Positions 20,303 through 34,100 of a DNA stretch of 64,000 nt are shown piece by piece. Both the position numbers and the translations under genes were made by a program. The notes beneath the pieces were generated by a model. It was not told the DNA's origin, ran no database searches, and saw only the letters and a list, made by a program, of their open reading frames with translations. The stretch covers positions 930,001-994,000 of the forward strand of contig JAHBBC010000020.1 of assembly GCA_019915015.1 (NCBI GenBank), given 5' to 3'. Origin of the DNA: Auriscalpium vulgare (taxonomy: Eukaryota > Basidiomycota > Agaricomycetes > Russulales > Auriscalpiaceae). Position 1 is the stretch's first letter. Each line of letters begins with the position of its first letter.

Positions 20303-21946
20303 TCAACGAGTTGAGAGGCCCCAAGCAGAATCCCACGTCTCGCCATCGACGGTGAGCTGCCCCACACGAGAACGCAGCCGCTTCCCGAACGCATACACAT
20401 CGTCTCCCGGCCCATTGATGCCCACCACGTCCAGGCTCCCAAGGGGCGTGCCCGCGGGCTTGCACGGCACTTCCATGGCCATATACGCCGAGAGCAGCGC
20501 GTCCAATTCCTCGAGCACCCGCGCCGGCGTAGGAGCGTCTTCCTGCGCGACTAGACGCAAACGAGTGGGCTGGACCGCGTGGCCCCGCCTTCCCCACGCA
20601 CTAGAGCGTTTTGCAACGAGGCCACCGACGACATGAAGCATACATGTGCCCATGGCGGTCTCGACGGTCGCTACGTGCGGGAGGCGCTCGAATACCGCGC
20701 GCCACGTCGTCTTCGAGAGCTGTTGCGTGGGACATGGGGCGGCAAAGAGGTGCGCGGCGGACTCCAGGGGCATGGCATTCAAGGTCTTCGAGAGGAATTT
20801 GCGCACCCCGCGGTCACCCTTGTCTGGAATGAAGGTCATGCTGAAGTGGACGTAGTCGGCAGAGGTGCGGAACGCTGTGTCGCCTCGGATCGTGGTCTCC
20901 CAGCCGGGCTCACTCTCGATTCCGATGGAGCGCAACGGTGGTGCGCCAGGACCGCGTAGATGCAGCCGAATTGCATTCAGGAGTCCGGAGAGATGCTTGT
21001 CCCTAGACCCTCGACGAATTATGAGACGAAGGGCAGCCGTTGACGGGACGAGGAGGCCCTGAAGGAAATAGTGAAGGTCCTCCGCAGCCCCTCCCAGTTC
21101 GAGGTCCTCCAGGACGGAGAGTTGTGTAGGAATGCGTTCACAGGCCGGCATCGCGCCATCCGTGCTGGTGGGTACGCAATTGTCCAGAGCGAGCGTACGG
21201 AGCTGCGGACACCGATACAACAGCGAGAAGATGTCGTCGAATGTCGGGATGGGGATATCGTCGTAAGGTTGGATTTTCAGCTCTGTGAGGTTGGACATGC
21301 CGGTCCAGCCAGCATGATGGATGGCACCGTACAAGCATATGCTGCGGAGGCGCACTGCGCCAAGGATTAGGTCCGGCAGGCGGTAGGCCCAGCCTCGTGT
21401 GACGTCAAGGACCAAGGATTCGAGGATGGGGAGTGCTTTGAAACGCATAAATGCGCTGTCGAGAGTGGCAGCCTCGGCTTCGATGTTGAGCGAGCGGACA
21501 CGGTGTCCATGGACCCGCAGAACGGTATCGAACGCGACGCCATCGGTCCTATAATTGCCGAACAAAGCCAGCTCGTGCTCCTGGGACCTGCAGAGCTGCA
21601 TCTCCGCACGAGTACTCAAGCCGTCGCAAAGGTCCACGTAGGACCAGAGCTTGGCGTAGCCGGTCGCGACGCATGCCCAGCGCCGGCACACGAGCATGAT
21701 GCCGGTCCAGCGCGGCGAAAAAATGTCCATTTCTATGGCGTAGTCAAAGAGAATGCGGGAGAGAAGCTCGTCTGGAAGAGCGGATATGTCACGGTGCGCG
21801 GGCGCCGCGTTGTGCTGCATCCTGTCGTCGATGATGGGCTGTGCATTCCAGCCATGGCCGGTCCTGCAAGGCAGACATCACACCATCAGAACGTACACCT
21901 GTCAATCACAGCAACCTCGGCTCTGTACGCACCTGTTTTGGTCCAT
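20303..21946 (-). CDS. F-box protein with LRR-like body, family member 2 (524 aa)
   Basis: Exon 1 is 14 nt (21933-21946, encoding MDQN plus two bases of the next codon). A 69-nt intron (21864-21932) follows, and exon 2 runs 21863-20303; together 1,575 nt. The F-box is ISALPDELLSRILFDYAIEM, then WTGIMLVCRRWACVATGYAK, LWSYVDL. The next block, RAEMQLCRSQEHELALF, matches EMQLRRSQ in members 3 and 4. Variable LRR-like strands follow (LPILESLVLDV, TFDDIFSLLYRCPQLRTLAL, APPLRSIGIES). The conserved TTWRAVFERLPHVATVET and the C-terminal RVGQLTVDGETWDSA close the protein. Both members 1 and 2 are on the minus strand about 0.3 kb apart, consistent with tandem duplication. The substrate is unknown. Confidence 0.85.
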
Positions 21947-22656
21947 ATTACAAAATCTGGTGGGTACACCGCCAACCCGACCGCATCTTTCCGAGATCAT
22001 CAACTCCTACACGGGCAGACGCTATTTTCCGGAATTCTCAAGAGCAGCGCCTCCTAAGATATTCACTTATTTGATGCACTAAGAATTTTGATGATTGATC
22101 GCTGAAATTCTGCAAATCAACCATTCTGCGTGACTTCTCCATTCTGCTCCTAAGAAATTCTGCAAACAAGCTCGGCAGGACTCGGCAAGGAATGTCACCC
22201 AGAACAGCCGGCATGCCGAGCTTCGGCAACTTGCACAGCACACGCGTCGTGCTCTCAAGTCGCCGCGACCACTGACTACTGCTCGCTCTCGGGTTCCGGG
22301 GGCGCCGCCAACCTGCATGGTCCCTCTTATCTCAGTAAGATACCGACGCATCGCTCTCATCCGTCGTCGCCATCGTTCGACCAGGTTGATCAATCTCAGA
22401 CGACGCATACGACTCCACGAGTCCCGGCGCAACATATGCTTCATCTCGAACGTCGTCTTTGCCTGCTTCGCTCTCTTGGTATCTGGGCTTGCAGTAACCT
22501 TTCAACGAGATTATGAGTGTCGATACTATGCACTTGTTACGCTCGTCTGCACTGTTGAGCTGCTCGGTCTCGGAGTCCTTTTGGCATGTTAGTTCGGTAT
22601 GACTTCATCAACGGGGACACATATATTCAATAAGGTGACTTTCAGGTGTCGAGCCT
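21947..22656. other. Intergenic region between F-box gene 2 and the transposase-like block
   Basis: About 0.7 kb holding the F-box 2 promoter and probably the left edge of the first mobile element. AT-rich segments near 22075-22160 repeat the words AAATTCTGCAAA. No terminal inverted repeat matching the right side (30.6-31.0 kb) was found. A 91-codon frame at 22317 is hydrophobic in its second half but lacks support. Confidence 0.4.
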
Positions 22657-25600
22657 ATGCTGACAGCGCCGCCGCTTTGCCATGCACCCGCATCGCGGCA
22701 CCGGGGCTATGCGCAGAAGGCGATAGCACGAGCTCATCGGATCAATATCTTCGTCAGCGGCCTGAGCGTGAAGGGCATCGCAGTCGGTACGTCACATCCC
22801 AATCCGCCCAAAGTGGACCAACCGATACATTTTTTTCGCTAGTGAGGTCATCTCAAGACACAGTCGGGGATGTCCTGTCCGAGCTGCGCTGCCGCCATCT
22901 ACTTCCGAGCTCAAGCCGGCGTTCCTATTCTGCACTCGCGACAAACAGGAATGGATATCTAGGAGAACTACGTGATGATGAAGTCTTGGACGATGCAGCG
23001 ATCCGCAACAATTCAACGATCCACATCCGATGCAAGGTTCTTGGTGGCGCACGGAATGGTATGTCAGTCAGAGACTTACTCCCATAAGATCGGTCTCATT
23101 TTGTACGGTAGGGGTTACTCCGCCACGGGGAAACGAACCTCCCTCCGTGGTATTTCGAGGGCAGAGTAGATTTCGCGCCCGGAATCCTCGAAGTATGTGA
23201 GCTCCGAGCTCCTGTTTCTTTACACAGTTCTCACAGTTTGCCGCAGTATTCATACCTAACGGAGATGGTAGATGGCACTGTCAAGCATGCGACAGAATCA
23301 TTGATATGAAATCGATATCTCGCCACGAGGACAGCCGTGCGCACAGAGAGAACATCAAATTACTTCCAAATGCTAATCCCGAGCGGCCACGGCGAGCAGA
23401 GAGCAGTTCCACCGCATTCCCGTTGCGCGACAACTTCGCTGCGCCTCACCGTCCTAGTCCCCGCGAGCGCGCTGCAGTTGCAGAGGGTCTGAGCGCAGTC
23501 CTGGCGGAGCGCAACCGCACCCAACCAGTGCCCCATGAATCAAGCATCGCCGCCACAGAATCCTGGGTGAATGACCAAAGTGGTGTCGTCGACTGGAGCT
23601 CGAGCGACCTGCAGTCCTACAGCTATAGTGTGCCGTACGACGAGCGTGGAGCCGCTGCGCTCGCCGGGGATGTGCAGCGTTTACTCCTCAACGATGACCC
23701 TGCTGAGGTTGCCTCCAACGGCGAAGATGTCGAACGCGATGCAGGGTCCGATGCAGACAGCGACGATGAAGATGTTGCGAGTGGTGCGATCACTGGTGAG
23801 CTTTGCGCTATGCAGGCATCATAAATTTACTAATAATGCCTCAATAATATCAGGAATTATGTCCCAACGACGACGACGGTCCTTTGACGAGCAGAATCCA
23901 TGGTACCCTTGGCCGGACAAAGAGGTATGCCAAGCCATGCGGCCTTCAGTCATATACGAGCGCTTGAACAAGAGCTGACGACATTCGGCAACAGACATGC
24001 GTTCTGGACATCTTGCGGCACGTCCCGCGCTGTGTCTTCTCTGACAAGCAGAATGCGGTGATACACTGGGGCCTCGCTGTCATGGGAATCCACAATGTAC
24101 CGTCAGAGCGTACCATGAAGGATATCGACTGCGTACTTCAACGGATCTGTGGCATTCAGAGTCTCCGCTTTGCTGGTGCACTCGGTAATCTGTACTATAC
24201 CAACGACTTTGCTGCCCTCATTGCTCAGGTATTTATATCTGGATCTTGTTGGAAACTTCCAATCTCAATTTTTGCTCGCAGGAAATGGCCAATTCTCGTG
24301 TTCGTCCTCATCTGCGATTTCTCCCCGAAGATGCCGGACGCCGACTGTCTCAAGCCTGGCAAGCAGACCGGTGGCTCAATGAGATGGATCCAAGCCTTCT
24401 TACTCCGATGATACGACATCAGAGCGGTCAAGACTACTATATTTTTGAGCCGACACTACTCCGCGATGGACGCGTCTGCATGCCGCATCGTTGGCTGACT
24501 CGAGGACCGGCGACGCTTGCTCGGGCTTGGCCGATGATGCCAGACGCAACCGGGACACGCTGGATCATTGACGAGCGTCATGAAATGGAGATCACCGCCG
24601 ACAATTTGCTCTTGCCATTCCCTTTGCTGTGCAAAGCATATCCACGTCGGACACTCCCTTCCGGTCTACCGATGCCCGATCCACGTCAGCTGTCCGGTAT
24701 GAACACAAAACCTTGTCTTGGCCTACTTGCACTGACGTTCTGCTTGCATCAGGGTCGTTGCGGGATGCGACCGAAACAGTGTACGCTTGGTCCAGAACCA
24801 ATGCTTCCATCGGGAATTCGTGGAGGTCAAGAGCAGCGGGGTATCGCGTCGTTGCATTTCCAATTTGGCTGTATTGTGATGACACGTCAGGCAACGTTTC
24901 GAAAAAATGGAACAAGCACAACTCATTCCTTTTCACCGCTGCGGGGCTGCCACGCCATCTCGTTCATCAGGAGTCGAACATACATTTCCTAGCAACATCA
25001 AATATTGCCCCACCGCTCGAGATGCTTGACGGAATCGTTCAACAACTCAAGTAAGCACATCAGCATCGATTCGCTCGTGGCATTCACATTGATCTATATT
25101 AAATAACCAGATCATCACAGGAGAACGGGGTCTGGGCTTTCGATGCCGTCTGGCATGAGCTCGTACTTGTCATTCCTTCCGTGCTCGCCATGCTCGGAGA
25201 CAATCCAATGCAGAGCGAGTTTTCCTGTCATATTGGGATGACCGCGAAGATGTTCTGCCGGGCTTGTTGGGTAACCGGTCACGGTGAAGAACACGACGAG
25301 CGGGCCAGAGATCGCGAAGAACCTGGTAATGCCGCCTGGGACACGGCATCTGTGGCATCAAGGGATGAAGAAGAAACCGGCGACCAGAGCGACGCAAGTA
25401 GTCAGGCCAGCGACGCAGTGAAAACAAGGAAGGTCAAGAGAAAGGCGGAGACGATGCGGGAGATGGTTGAGCGTGTCACACGCTTTATGTCTGTAAGCAG
25501 TGTCGCGCCATCTCTGTCTTGATCCTAGGTTTCACTCATCACTTTTTAAGATCGGAGATCGCCTGCGAAAGCGTAGTGAGACGATTACAGAGTTGTCATC

Positions 25601-28173
25601 CCAATTTCTCGAAGCAAAACGTGTAGGAGGCGCTTCCAATGTCAAGAAGATGCGGACAGTCTCAGGCATCAAAGACATGTTCCAAAATCACTTTCTCGAA
25701 CGACTCTTCGCCCTTTCCACAAAGCGCGGCAAAAGCAAGGCCCTCAAGGAACAAGAGGTATCTCAAGAGCTGGCTAAATTCCCAAATGACATAACTAGTC
25801 CCGTTTGGCGCATCAAAGGTATGTACCCCGGTCATTGTTAGACATGTACATACGTTGAACATTTCTGCTCAGACTTCGACCCACATTCTGATACGCCGGT
25901 CGAGATCCTCCACGTGATTCTCCTCGGATGTGTGAAGTATTTTTGGCGTGATGCTGTAAACCGCCTCAATGACGATTCGAAGGCCATTCTGCGTGCACGC
26001 CTGGCATCATTCGACACTCGCGGCCTTGGGATACCTCCGCTCGCTGGACATACTCTTGTGACCTATGCTGGGTCGCTCACTGGCCGAGATTTTCGTGCAA
26101 TCGCTCAAGTTGCGCCCTTCGTACTTCACGGTCTGCCAGGCCTTGACCAGGCCGCCTTAAAAGCCTGGGTGGCACTGAGTACACTTGTTCCGCTTGTCTG
26201 GCAGCCGGAGATTAACGATGTCGATCACTACCTGGTATGTGGATGAATTATCTCTGTATATCCTCGTTCTTAACCTCTCAACAGAGCGAGCTGAGGGCCG
26301 CAGTTGACTATTTTCTTGCCTGCACGTGCTCGCGTACCCCGCAGTGGTTCAATAAGCCAAAATTCCATGTCCTCCTCCACCTTCCTGATCATATCCGACG
26401 GTTTGGGCCTGCGATGCTCTTCGCTACGGAGGGCTTCGAGTCTTTCAACGCTATCATTCGCTCTCACAGTGTGCATAGCAATCGTCACGCTCCATCCAGG
26501 GATATCGCCCGGTCAATGGCGCGCAGCAGCCGTGTTCGGCATCTTCTCAGCGGAGGCTATTTTCGTGCATCAGCGGCTCTTGATTGCGATCTCGACGCTG
26601 GTCCAGCGGCGGAATCATCAACGGAGCAGGACTTGCAGCCGCAGCCGAAGAAGTCCTCAGCTCGGCCTCCTGCTCTGGTGAATGGGCTATCCCCGTGGAT
26701 GCTCGATGTCAGTCCGAGTGCAAATTGTAGATGGATGCAAATAGGGAATGCTCCGCAGACTCTGCTTCAAAACAACGAGTTTGCTATCAAATTCCTTGGA
26801 TTTCAGGACGACGGGGCTCAGAGTACAGCTCAATCACACGAGGGTGAGCAACCTTTTTTACTGGCTAAACATTTGTAACGGTGCACTGACTGTCACGCGC
26901 TGCCCCAGGTGACTGTCGTAATGTGAGCCCTTTGAAGAAGTGGCAAGATACAGTCTCAGGGAGGTCTGGCATGGCCCCGCCGCGTCAATCTGGGCCAAGT
27001 ACAAGATACTCGATCGCTAAAAGTGTGGTTCTTGCAAATGGCGAGGCATGCAGCTCCGGGGACTGGGTTCTTCTGTCGGAGTCGTCATCCGGTGGCGCTC
27101 GGCCGAAGATAGCGCGCGTTCGTGAAGTCTTGCAGATCGAGGCATCGCTGGCAAAAAAAGACGGTAAAGCCGACTTCATCGCCGTGTCACGGGCTCGTAC
27201 AGATCAACCCCACGACTTCTATCGCATGCCCCGTGTGGTTGCGCAAGAGAATGATATTGTGCTTGTTGATGTCAAGGTACGTGACTCCGCCGATGAAACC
27301 GTGTTCTTGGGCTTATCACAACCACCCCATTTCCAGTCATTAATATGCAAAGTTAACGTGCAGCATGACTGCCACACGCATGAGTGTGGTTTGGTGCAAA
27401 GTCGTGCTGTTTTCCAGGAACGCGAAGAGACAAGTATGCGGGCGGCGACTGTCTCGCACATGTCTCCCAATAATTGTGTGCTGAACACAGCCCAGATGCG
27501 AAATGCATCCCTCCTCAGCGATTTCCGTGTTCCATCCCCGCTTCAAGATCGCACCACCGTCGTCCTCAATTCTGTTGCCGCCATCTTCGCCGCCGAGAAG
27601 AAAGCTCCTGCACGTAAACCACAGAAGCAGAAGCAGAAGCAGAATACCACAGTCACAGCACCGGTCCCATCTACATCGGTGCCGGCTGCACCTGGGTCTT
27701 CACCGCGTACTCGAACAACACATATGGCCGACAGCGCGCTCACTGAGCGAGCTGGTCCGAGTCTGGGTTCCCCGGCGATGCCGATGGTAGCGCAACCACA
27801 TTGGACCTTCCAAGACCACCCTTACACACGCCCGCATGTGCCGAGTGCCCTTCGACAGTCACACCCGGCCTATACCCATGCTTCTGACCTCGCGCAGGTC
27901 AATAACCATCATGCGAGAGGCTGGCCGCGTTCTCCAGACCCACACTCCCATCTACAGAACCACTTTCCATCGCATGTGACTCCGGGTTATCCACCATCAT
28001 CATCTCACTCATCTTATTTACACGCAAGAGACTATTCTATTTCAGCGGGTCCGCCACCAATGTCTCCCACTCACGATAACATGTCTTCAGGATCCACATT
28101 TGTGTCGTACCCCGTAGAATACCCCCTGCGTTACACGCCACATACACAAACCACATATACGGACAGATTCTAG
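22657..28173 (+). CDS. Transposase-like protein 1, uncharacterised agaricomycete family, apparently intact
   Basis: At least ten exons with 50-70-nt introns can be joined into a long protein. N-terminal exons hold a ubiquitin-like stretch (INIFVSGLSVKGIAV, VGDVLSELRCRHLLPSS). A C2H2-like finger follows (WHCQACDRIIDMKSISRHED, then SRAHRE), then an acidic linker. The core contains CDDTSGNVSKKWNKHNS, LGDNPMQSEFSCHIG with FCRACW, DTPVEILHVILLGCVKYFW, LTGRDFRAIAQVAPFVLH, FGPAMLFATEGFESFNAI and SNRHAPSRDIARSMA. The C-terminal part has GDWVLLSES followed by VNVQHDCHTHECG and QEREET. The stop is at 28171-28173. I found no frameshift or premature stop in the conserved blocks. The family is abundant and variable in mushroom genomes, which suggests a DNA transposon. 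Aspartates of CDDxSGN and the glutamate of ATEGFE are candidate catalytic residues (inference). It does not read as a typical KDZ or Plavaka transposase. Confidence 0.7.
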
Positions 28174-28618
28174 CTAGTACCATGTGATCGGATGATACTG
28201 CTGTGTGCACAACACCTCCGCGTTGCGGAAATGCGGCTGTGTGGCTAAGTGCTGCGGTCACGTGGATCAATGCGCAAGCGATGTCAGCCTCGGTGAGACT
28301 CGAGAGACGTGGCAACTGGCACCGATTGCTTTCAACACGCCGCGGCGGCAAGCCTCCACTCTCAACATGGCCTCCACCTCATTTTACGGCTCCCAAATCA
28401 TGGTGCAGACACAGTGAGGACACTTGCACCTCCGCATTGACACGGCAGGTTCCACATCATAGCCGATCGCCGGTGGTGCCATTCCCCCTTGCCACCTGTA
28501 TCCTCGCGTGTGCGCAGACCATGCCCGTTGTGTTTAGTTCAGGGCACCAAAGCCTGGTTCGTCCTTTTAAATCCATTTCAGTTCATTTTCTCCCCCTTCG
28601 TCTCGTTCTCTGTGCTCC
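28174..28618. other. Spacer between transposase-like gene 1 and its partner gene
   Basis: About 0.45 kb without a supported gene; it would contain the terminator of the upstream gene and the promoter of the next. A pyrimidine-rich tract (TTTTCTCCCCCTTCGTCTCG) directly precedes the ATG at 28619. Confidence 0.45.
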
Positions 28619-30589
28619 ATGTCCTTTGACGTGGCGGACCGGGATTCATATCCTGCTGAAGGGACTTGGGGGACTGTTCATTACTCCCCGTTGAATACTG
28701 ACAACCAAGGCCTCTATTCAGATGACACCCGTTCACGACGAAGCAGTACGCAGCCCGACACGGCCACCGATGCAAGCTCCTCAGCTCGGAGTCATAGCCA
28801 GCACGCCAGCGACCAGTTCAAACGCTTCTCCGACTCCATTGCCAACATGTACTGCTTGGGCAGCGCCGCACGAGAGGAACTAGATCAGTTCACAGAAGTA
28901 CCTTGCTCCTCAGCCTCTGCCAGTCTTGATCGTCCTGACGACCCTGTCTCTAGATGTTCTCAGCATCCGCTAGCAGCGAAATGGGCATTGTTACCTTCGC
29001 CAAGCTGCTAGCAATGGAACAAAAGATTGACCGGCGCGACACTGCAATTGTAGGCATGCAAAAGGGACTCGAAGAGATGAAGGTAGCGATTGGCTCTCGT
29101 GACCTCTCCGAGGATCAACAGGTGAAAATCTGCGTCCCATGCCATGACGACCGCCTGCTGACGGCTTCGAGCAGGCTGTAGTAGATGCAACCTGTCGCAA
29201 ACTCATCGCAGACCCCACTCGCAGGACCTTCAAAATTGGGGATGAAGTTCTGGTACGTTGACCGAGCATAGTAAAAATGTCGCATATTGATGTCTCGTCC
29301 AAGGTGCACATCAAGAAGTACAAGGAGACGAACGGATGTGCTGTTCTGTTTGAACGCCCGGCAGATCTCAAGCGGCTGAAGACTTTTGTCAAGAAGAAGG
29401 CGACATATATCCAGAGTGTCTTCCGGACAGCGGTGCGGTCGTTTTGTTTACTCTCTCGTCTCAGACAGCGGGACTAAATACCATTGCCTTGAGCAACAGA
29501 TCTTGAACTCGGTATATAAGGCTGGGCAAGGGGCAACACGGCGCTGTGACCTCACAACGTTCACGCAACGAGTCGCCACGAAGTTCTTACAAGGCGAAGA
29601 ACACGCGAAGGCGCCACTTGCTATGCAACTTGCCCGCTTGGTGCGTGTAGTTATTTTCTATCACGATCCAAGCTAAACATGTATCGAAGCGCGCATTTGT
29701 TCTTGCACATCCGGATTTCTACGATTCAAAACGTGGTGACGAATCAGGCGACGAAGAAGATGTCGGTGCCTCGGACAACAACAACGACGACGACGACGAC
29801 GAAGCTCAGCCTCGAGCTGACGGCGGGCGACTCGCAAAAAGGAAGCGCGTGAACACTGGCAAGGCGACCAGCCGGACTAACGACTTCTGGTCACAAGTGG
29901 AAGTCGACATCGCTTCCAGAGTTAAGGCTTGGGGCAAGGATATCAGCAAAAGTGATGACTGGAAAAAGTATGTCTTGCTTCAAACCTATCTTACACATTA
30001 CTCAACTAGACTCGCAGTTATCTCCAATGCTGTCTAGTGAAGGAGAGGGCTTTGTTTCCAGATGATCCCATCACCATCATCCCGCTCGAGGCGCCGCGCA
30101 CAATTATTCGAGACGGCTCTCATCCTCCGTCGCTACCCCGCATCGCCCTGCCTTCACACAGCCCATTCCGTGGAGCAACATCAACGTCCACCAACAATAG
30201 GTACCAAGACGGCGTGCAAACGTTTCAGCAAACCTCTCGCCCGCGAATCCTACGCCCATCGGAAGCGAGCTCCGAGTCAGCCCCGGTTACACCTCACCGT
30301 CACGGTCCACAGCCCATTGTATCCATCGACGAACTCTCTCTGCCGTCGCGGTCAGTCTCCCCCTCTGTGTCTCAAACAGATCTATCGCGCATCTATACGC
30401 CTCCATCTGCTGCCTCTCGGTTTCATAGCCCGCATTCTGTGGGGCAGTCCTACCATGCTCGAGGCTCTCAACTGCCAGGCTCCAGCATCGGGCACCTCTT
30501 ACGCTGTGAGTTCCTCTCTTTCTATCAATGCCTTGCTGTGTTGATGCTTCGGTCCAGACGACGACGATCGACGTGTTCGGCGCGAGTGA
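28619..30589 (+). CDS. Unrecognised multi-exon protein next to transposase-like gene 1
   Basis: About eight introns of 48-70 nt with GT-AG ends and consistent phase link the exons, starting at the ATG of MSFDVADRDSYPAEG. Conserved-looking segments are VTFAKLLAMEQKIDRRDTAI with GLEEMKVAIGSRDLSEDQQ, then ATCRKLIADPTRRTFKIGD, LKRLKTFVKKKATYIQSVFR and LTTFTQRVATKFLQGEEHA. An acidic linker (SDNNNDDDDDE) is followed by KRKRVNTGK, a possible nuclear signal, and NDFWSQVEVDIASRVKAWG. The C-terminus is Ser/Pro-rich and ends HLLRYDDDRRVRRE at 30589. I do not recognise a domain. Its position directly downstream on the same strand suggests a second product of the same mobile element, perhaps DNA-binding, but that is inference. 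Confidence 0.6.
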
Positions 30590-31123
30590 AGTGGGCAGAG
30601 CTCAGTCGTCACCCCTAAATTTCAACCTCACTTACTATACCTATCCATATACACTTAGTATGATAATCCCAATGTCATTTCGTTGATGCTAGTCTCGTAT
30701 AAGCTCCTAGAACAACAGCGGCGTGGGCAAGAGGAACGGCCCGGGGGGAACCGTGACCGCAGGATAGCGGCATTAGTCATCACTGCATATCGCCATCAGA
30801 TCTCGCCAACTAAGCGAATTGAAGCTCCGGTTTTCTTAAGAAAAATCGCATTCGTGAATTTCTGAGGGGCGACCGATATCAGAACCGCTTGAGGAGTAAA
30901 CACTAATTTCTTAAGCCGAGTTTACTTCAGAAATTTCGCCTCCAACCGTCTGCCCGTGTACACTTGGACAAGATTTTCGCTCAAGATCTGCCAATACTTG
31001 TGCCAAGCTCCGTACGTCATCCACAGCGACAGCTGGCATGAGCCTTCTGCAGCTCTTGCGCAAAGATCCTGGCTGACATTTAGACAAGAGTACAGCTAAT
31101 ATTAGGGCGAGATGCGTCTTCTC
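30590..31123. other. Junction between two convergent elements
   Basis: About 0.53 kb separates the 3' end of the gene ending at 30589 (+) from the 3' end of the second transposase-like gene (-). It contains repeated words such as CTTAAG and AAATTTC near 30835-30950, which could be degenerate terminal sequences. No clean terminal inverted repeat or target-site duplication was found. Confidence 0.45.
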
Positions 31124-34100
31124 TCAATCTTCTCCCGTGGGGCCCTCGGCAGCCGCCGCCACGCTGTCGCCACCTTCGCCTTCCGCACGCGCTGCTGTGC
31201 GCTCTCCGTTCCCCATGTTTTCTTTCGCCTGCTGATTCTTTGCGCGAGTCGCCTTCGTCTTCGCCGCTGTCTCGGCTCGTTTCGTAGGGCCCGTGACACG
31301 CAGTTGAGCTGCAAAAGCATCGTGCTCTGCGCGTCGGTTTTGAAATAAGGGCCTCGGAGCTGTGAGATGACGCGGCAATGTTTCTCTGATGAGCGCCGCA
31401 TTGTGCAAGGCGTGCATATTGAGAAGGAAGTGCTCATCATCAGCGTGCTTGACAACTCTCTGCATGCGCGCCAGCTCCCGACGTTCCTGGATGACGGGCG
31501 GGCCTTCCGTAATTGTGCATTTGGAGCGCGCGCAATTATGTTGAGCATTGAATATGAACATGATTTCCTAAGCAAAATATAAATGGCATTATGAGATCTG
31601 ACAAGAAAGATATTCACCGTTGCATGGACGATACATGTCTTCCCTGCCTTAAGAAGAGCAGGCATATTGAATCGAGCATCCGCCACCTCCATTATCTGGA
31701 ACTGTTCAACCACCGCAAATGACAACACCGAATCGGCCTGCTGTGCACGATCGCGCGTGAGCAGCACCTTGATTCGGCCAGATGAGACGACCTAAGACAG
31801 CATGAGTCTCACAGAGAGGTGCCAGGGCACAAAACAGATACGTACATCTTTTGCTTTGAAGAAGACCCACGAGCCGTCTCGACACACGTCGTGTGAACGC
31901 GAGATGATGTACCGACAGCGAAGCCAGTCACGACCGTCGTCAAGGGACACAAACTCTGGAGTCCACAGGTCGGCGAGAAGCTTCGAGAGCGGTGCCGGTC
32001 CTCGTTGCCTGCGAGACGCCAGCTTGACAGTCCCTTGATTTGCGAGCGTGGATCAACACCAGTCATCGATCAGAGTGCAGGTTACTCACCGGCTTTGAGC
32101 ATCTCTGGGTCAACCCAACCAAGCCGTCGTTGCAGGTTCTTATTACCTGCCATAAACGTTCGGACATAGCGCCCGCCGCGCACATACTCGCCTTTGGCAT
32201 CCTTCCACCACCCTCCGCTGGCTTGATGTTTGAAGCGCTCCATGTCGGCTAGCGTGACCGCAATGTCACGACTCGGAGCGAGGTGGTTTGACAGGACGCT
32301 GCACATGCGAAAGATCGCATTCCAGCACTCGAAAATCTCCGTAGCATATAAGACTGCAGGTCCGTGGCGGCGTATATCGTCAATGAGATGGGTGAGGATG
32401 TGGAGCTTGAATTTCTGAAGGATGCGACGAGGGTCTAGCTTTGCCCATATATCAAGAAGATTGCCAATGAGAATATCTAAATCGGCCTGCGAGGAGTGAG
32501 CATTGTTCTCGTGACATAGCGAGCTGGTGACGGGTAGACATACAAGATAGTGATCCATATATTTGATTTCGTGGTACCAAAGCATTGCGCCCAGCTCGCC
32601 CGTAGCCTTCCAAAGGTCGAAGACGATGGCTGGACACAAATCGTCGTGAAGATGGAAGATGCCGAGTTGTTGCAGCGCTTTGAAGTGCTTCCCGATGAGT
32701 GAGTTCTTGTACTGCGCCATGTACTGCGCACGAAGCGGTGGGAGGGTCAACCCATCGACGGACGAGGATTGGAGGCGAATGGCGAACAAATCGTCCTTCT
32801 TCTTGTCCCATCCCTTGGTGGTAGCGTGCCATACATACTTGTCATTGCCGAGGAGGTAGGTGTGCAGGATCTCAACAGCACAATCGCGATGAGGATCTAT
32901 ACCTGCAAGGCAGACTGTCGTGAGTATTGACGGCCGCAGAGACATGAGATCCAATGCGTACCATCTGCATGTAAGAGGACACTATAGTGATCACCGGGAC
33001 GGAGATTTGTTCGGCCGACTGGAAAGGAACATTTGGTCAATCATGTTCCGGCAACATAAGGAGAGCACTCACGGGGCCCGGGAGGAAGCTTGTCGAAGGA
33101 GTGCGATGGCTGCGATATAACCCAGTTCATGAGCTCTTCTTGGATGCTGTGCTTGATTTCATTTCGGATCGCATCCTTGTCCTCAGCGGTGAGCTTCCGA
33201 TTACGCAGGCGAGGGTCTTGATTGCCGCCAGGAGATATCCGGTCGCGCTGCATCTCTCGTGCCTTGACAATGAGCTGGTCAAGCCAGTATAACGCAATCT
33301 TGTCCTTGACACCCGTGGAAATTTGCAGATCGTCTACGGCGTCTTGGACACCCAGGCAGGCCTTTAAATATTGCTGTTCGATTACGTTCCGTGTCTCGTC
33401 GCGATGGCGCGGTTGACCAGGCTATCGACTGGCGGTCAGCATGGCAGGTGGTATTGAGAAGAGCGACAATTACGGAGAAGTACGCATGGTAGAGGTCGTT
33501 CTCTTCTCGCTCGGCTTCTGTGCCCCCGAGTTTGTCGTATCTGCAATTGAACTTGCCCTTGACGCCAACATTGGAAGCCAATTCGGCTTGTTGCGGATTG
33601 TCGGCCGGTAGAACGTGGGCGAGAACACGGAACAGGATCTCTTGAGCCAAACAGCAATCATAAGCCGGGTGCCACATATCAGACCGCCTGTAGGAAACAC
33701 GAAGCTGTGAGTATAATTGTCATGACGAGAACAAATACATACTTACAGTTTTGGAAAAAGCGCCGCGAGCTGCTCCGATGCCGAGGCATGCGGTGATGTT
33801 GATGCAAAGCGAATGAAGTACTCCTGGCATAATTGCTTATGGGGCAGAGAGGCGTTGGCGAGATATGTGTTCGTATGAGCGTTGTATGACTTGCTGACAT
33901 TCCCCGAGACATCGTCGCACCAAGGCATGAGACGAAGAGTGAACATCGGCCGGCCGTGAGCAACTTCCCTCAAGGGATTTTCGGTCACGCGCACAGGTCC
34001 AACGTCTGACATGCATGGTGCGTATGCGTCAGAGCGGATCATGCGGCATGCCAGGAGCACGGGAACCTCACCGCCGAAGTTGAGAGCATATGTTGTTGCA

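Noticed and set aside
22074..30905. CACTA words at about 22076 and 30900 as ends of a CACTA-type element
   Set aside because: Both are in the same orientation rather than inverted, and no longer terminal match or 2-3-bp duplication was seen.
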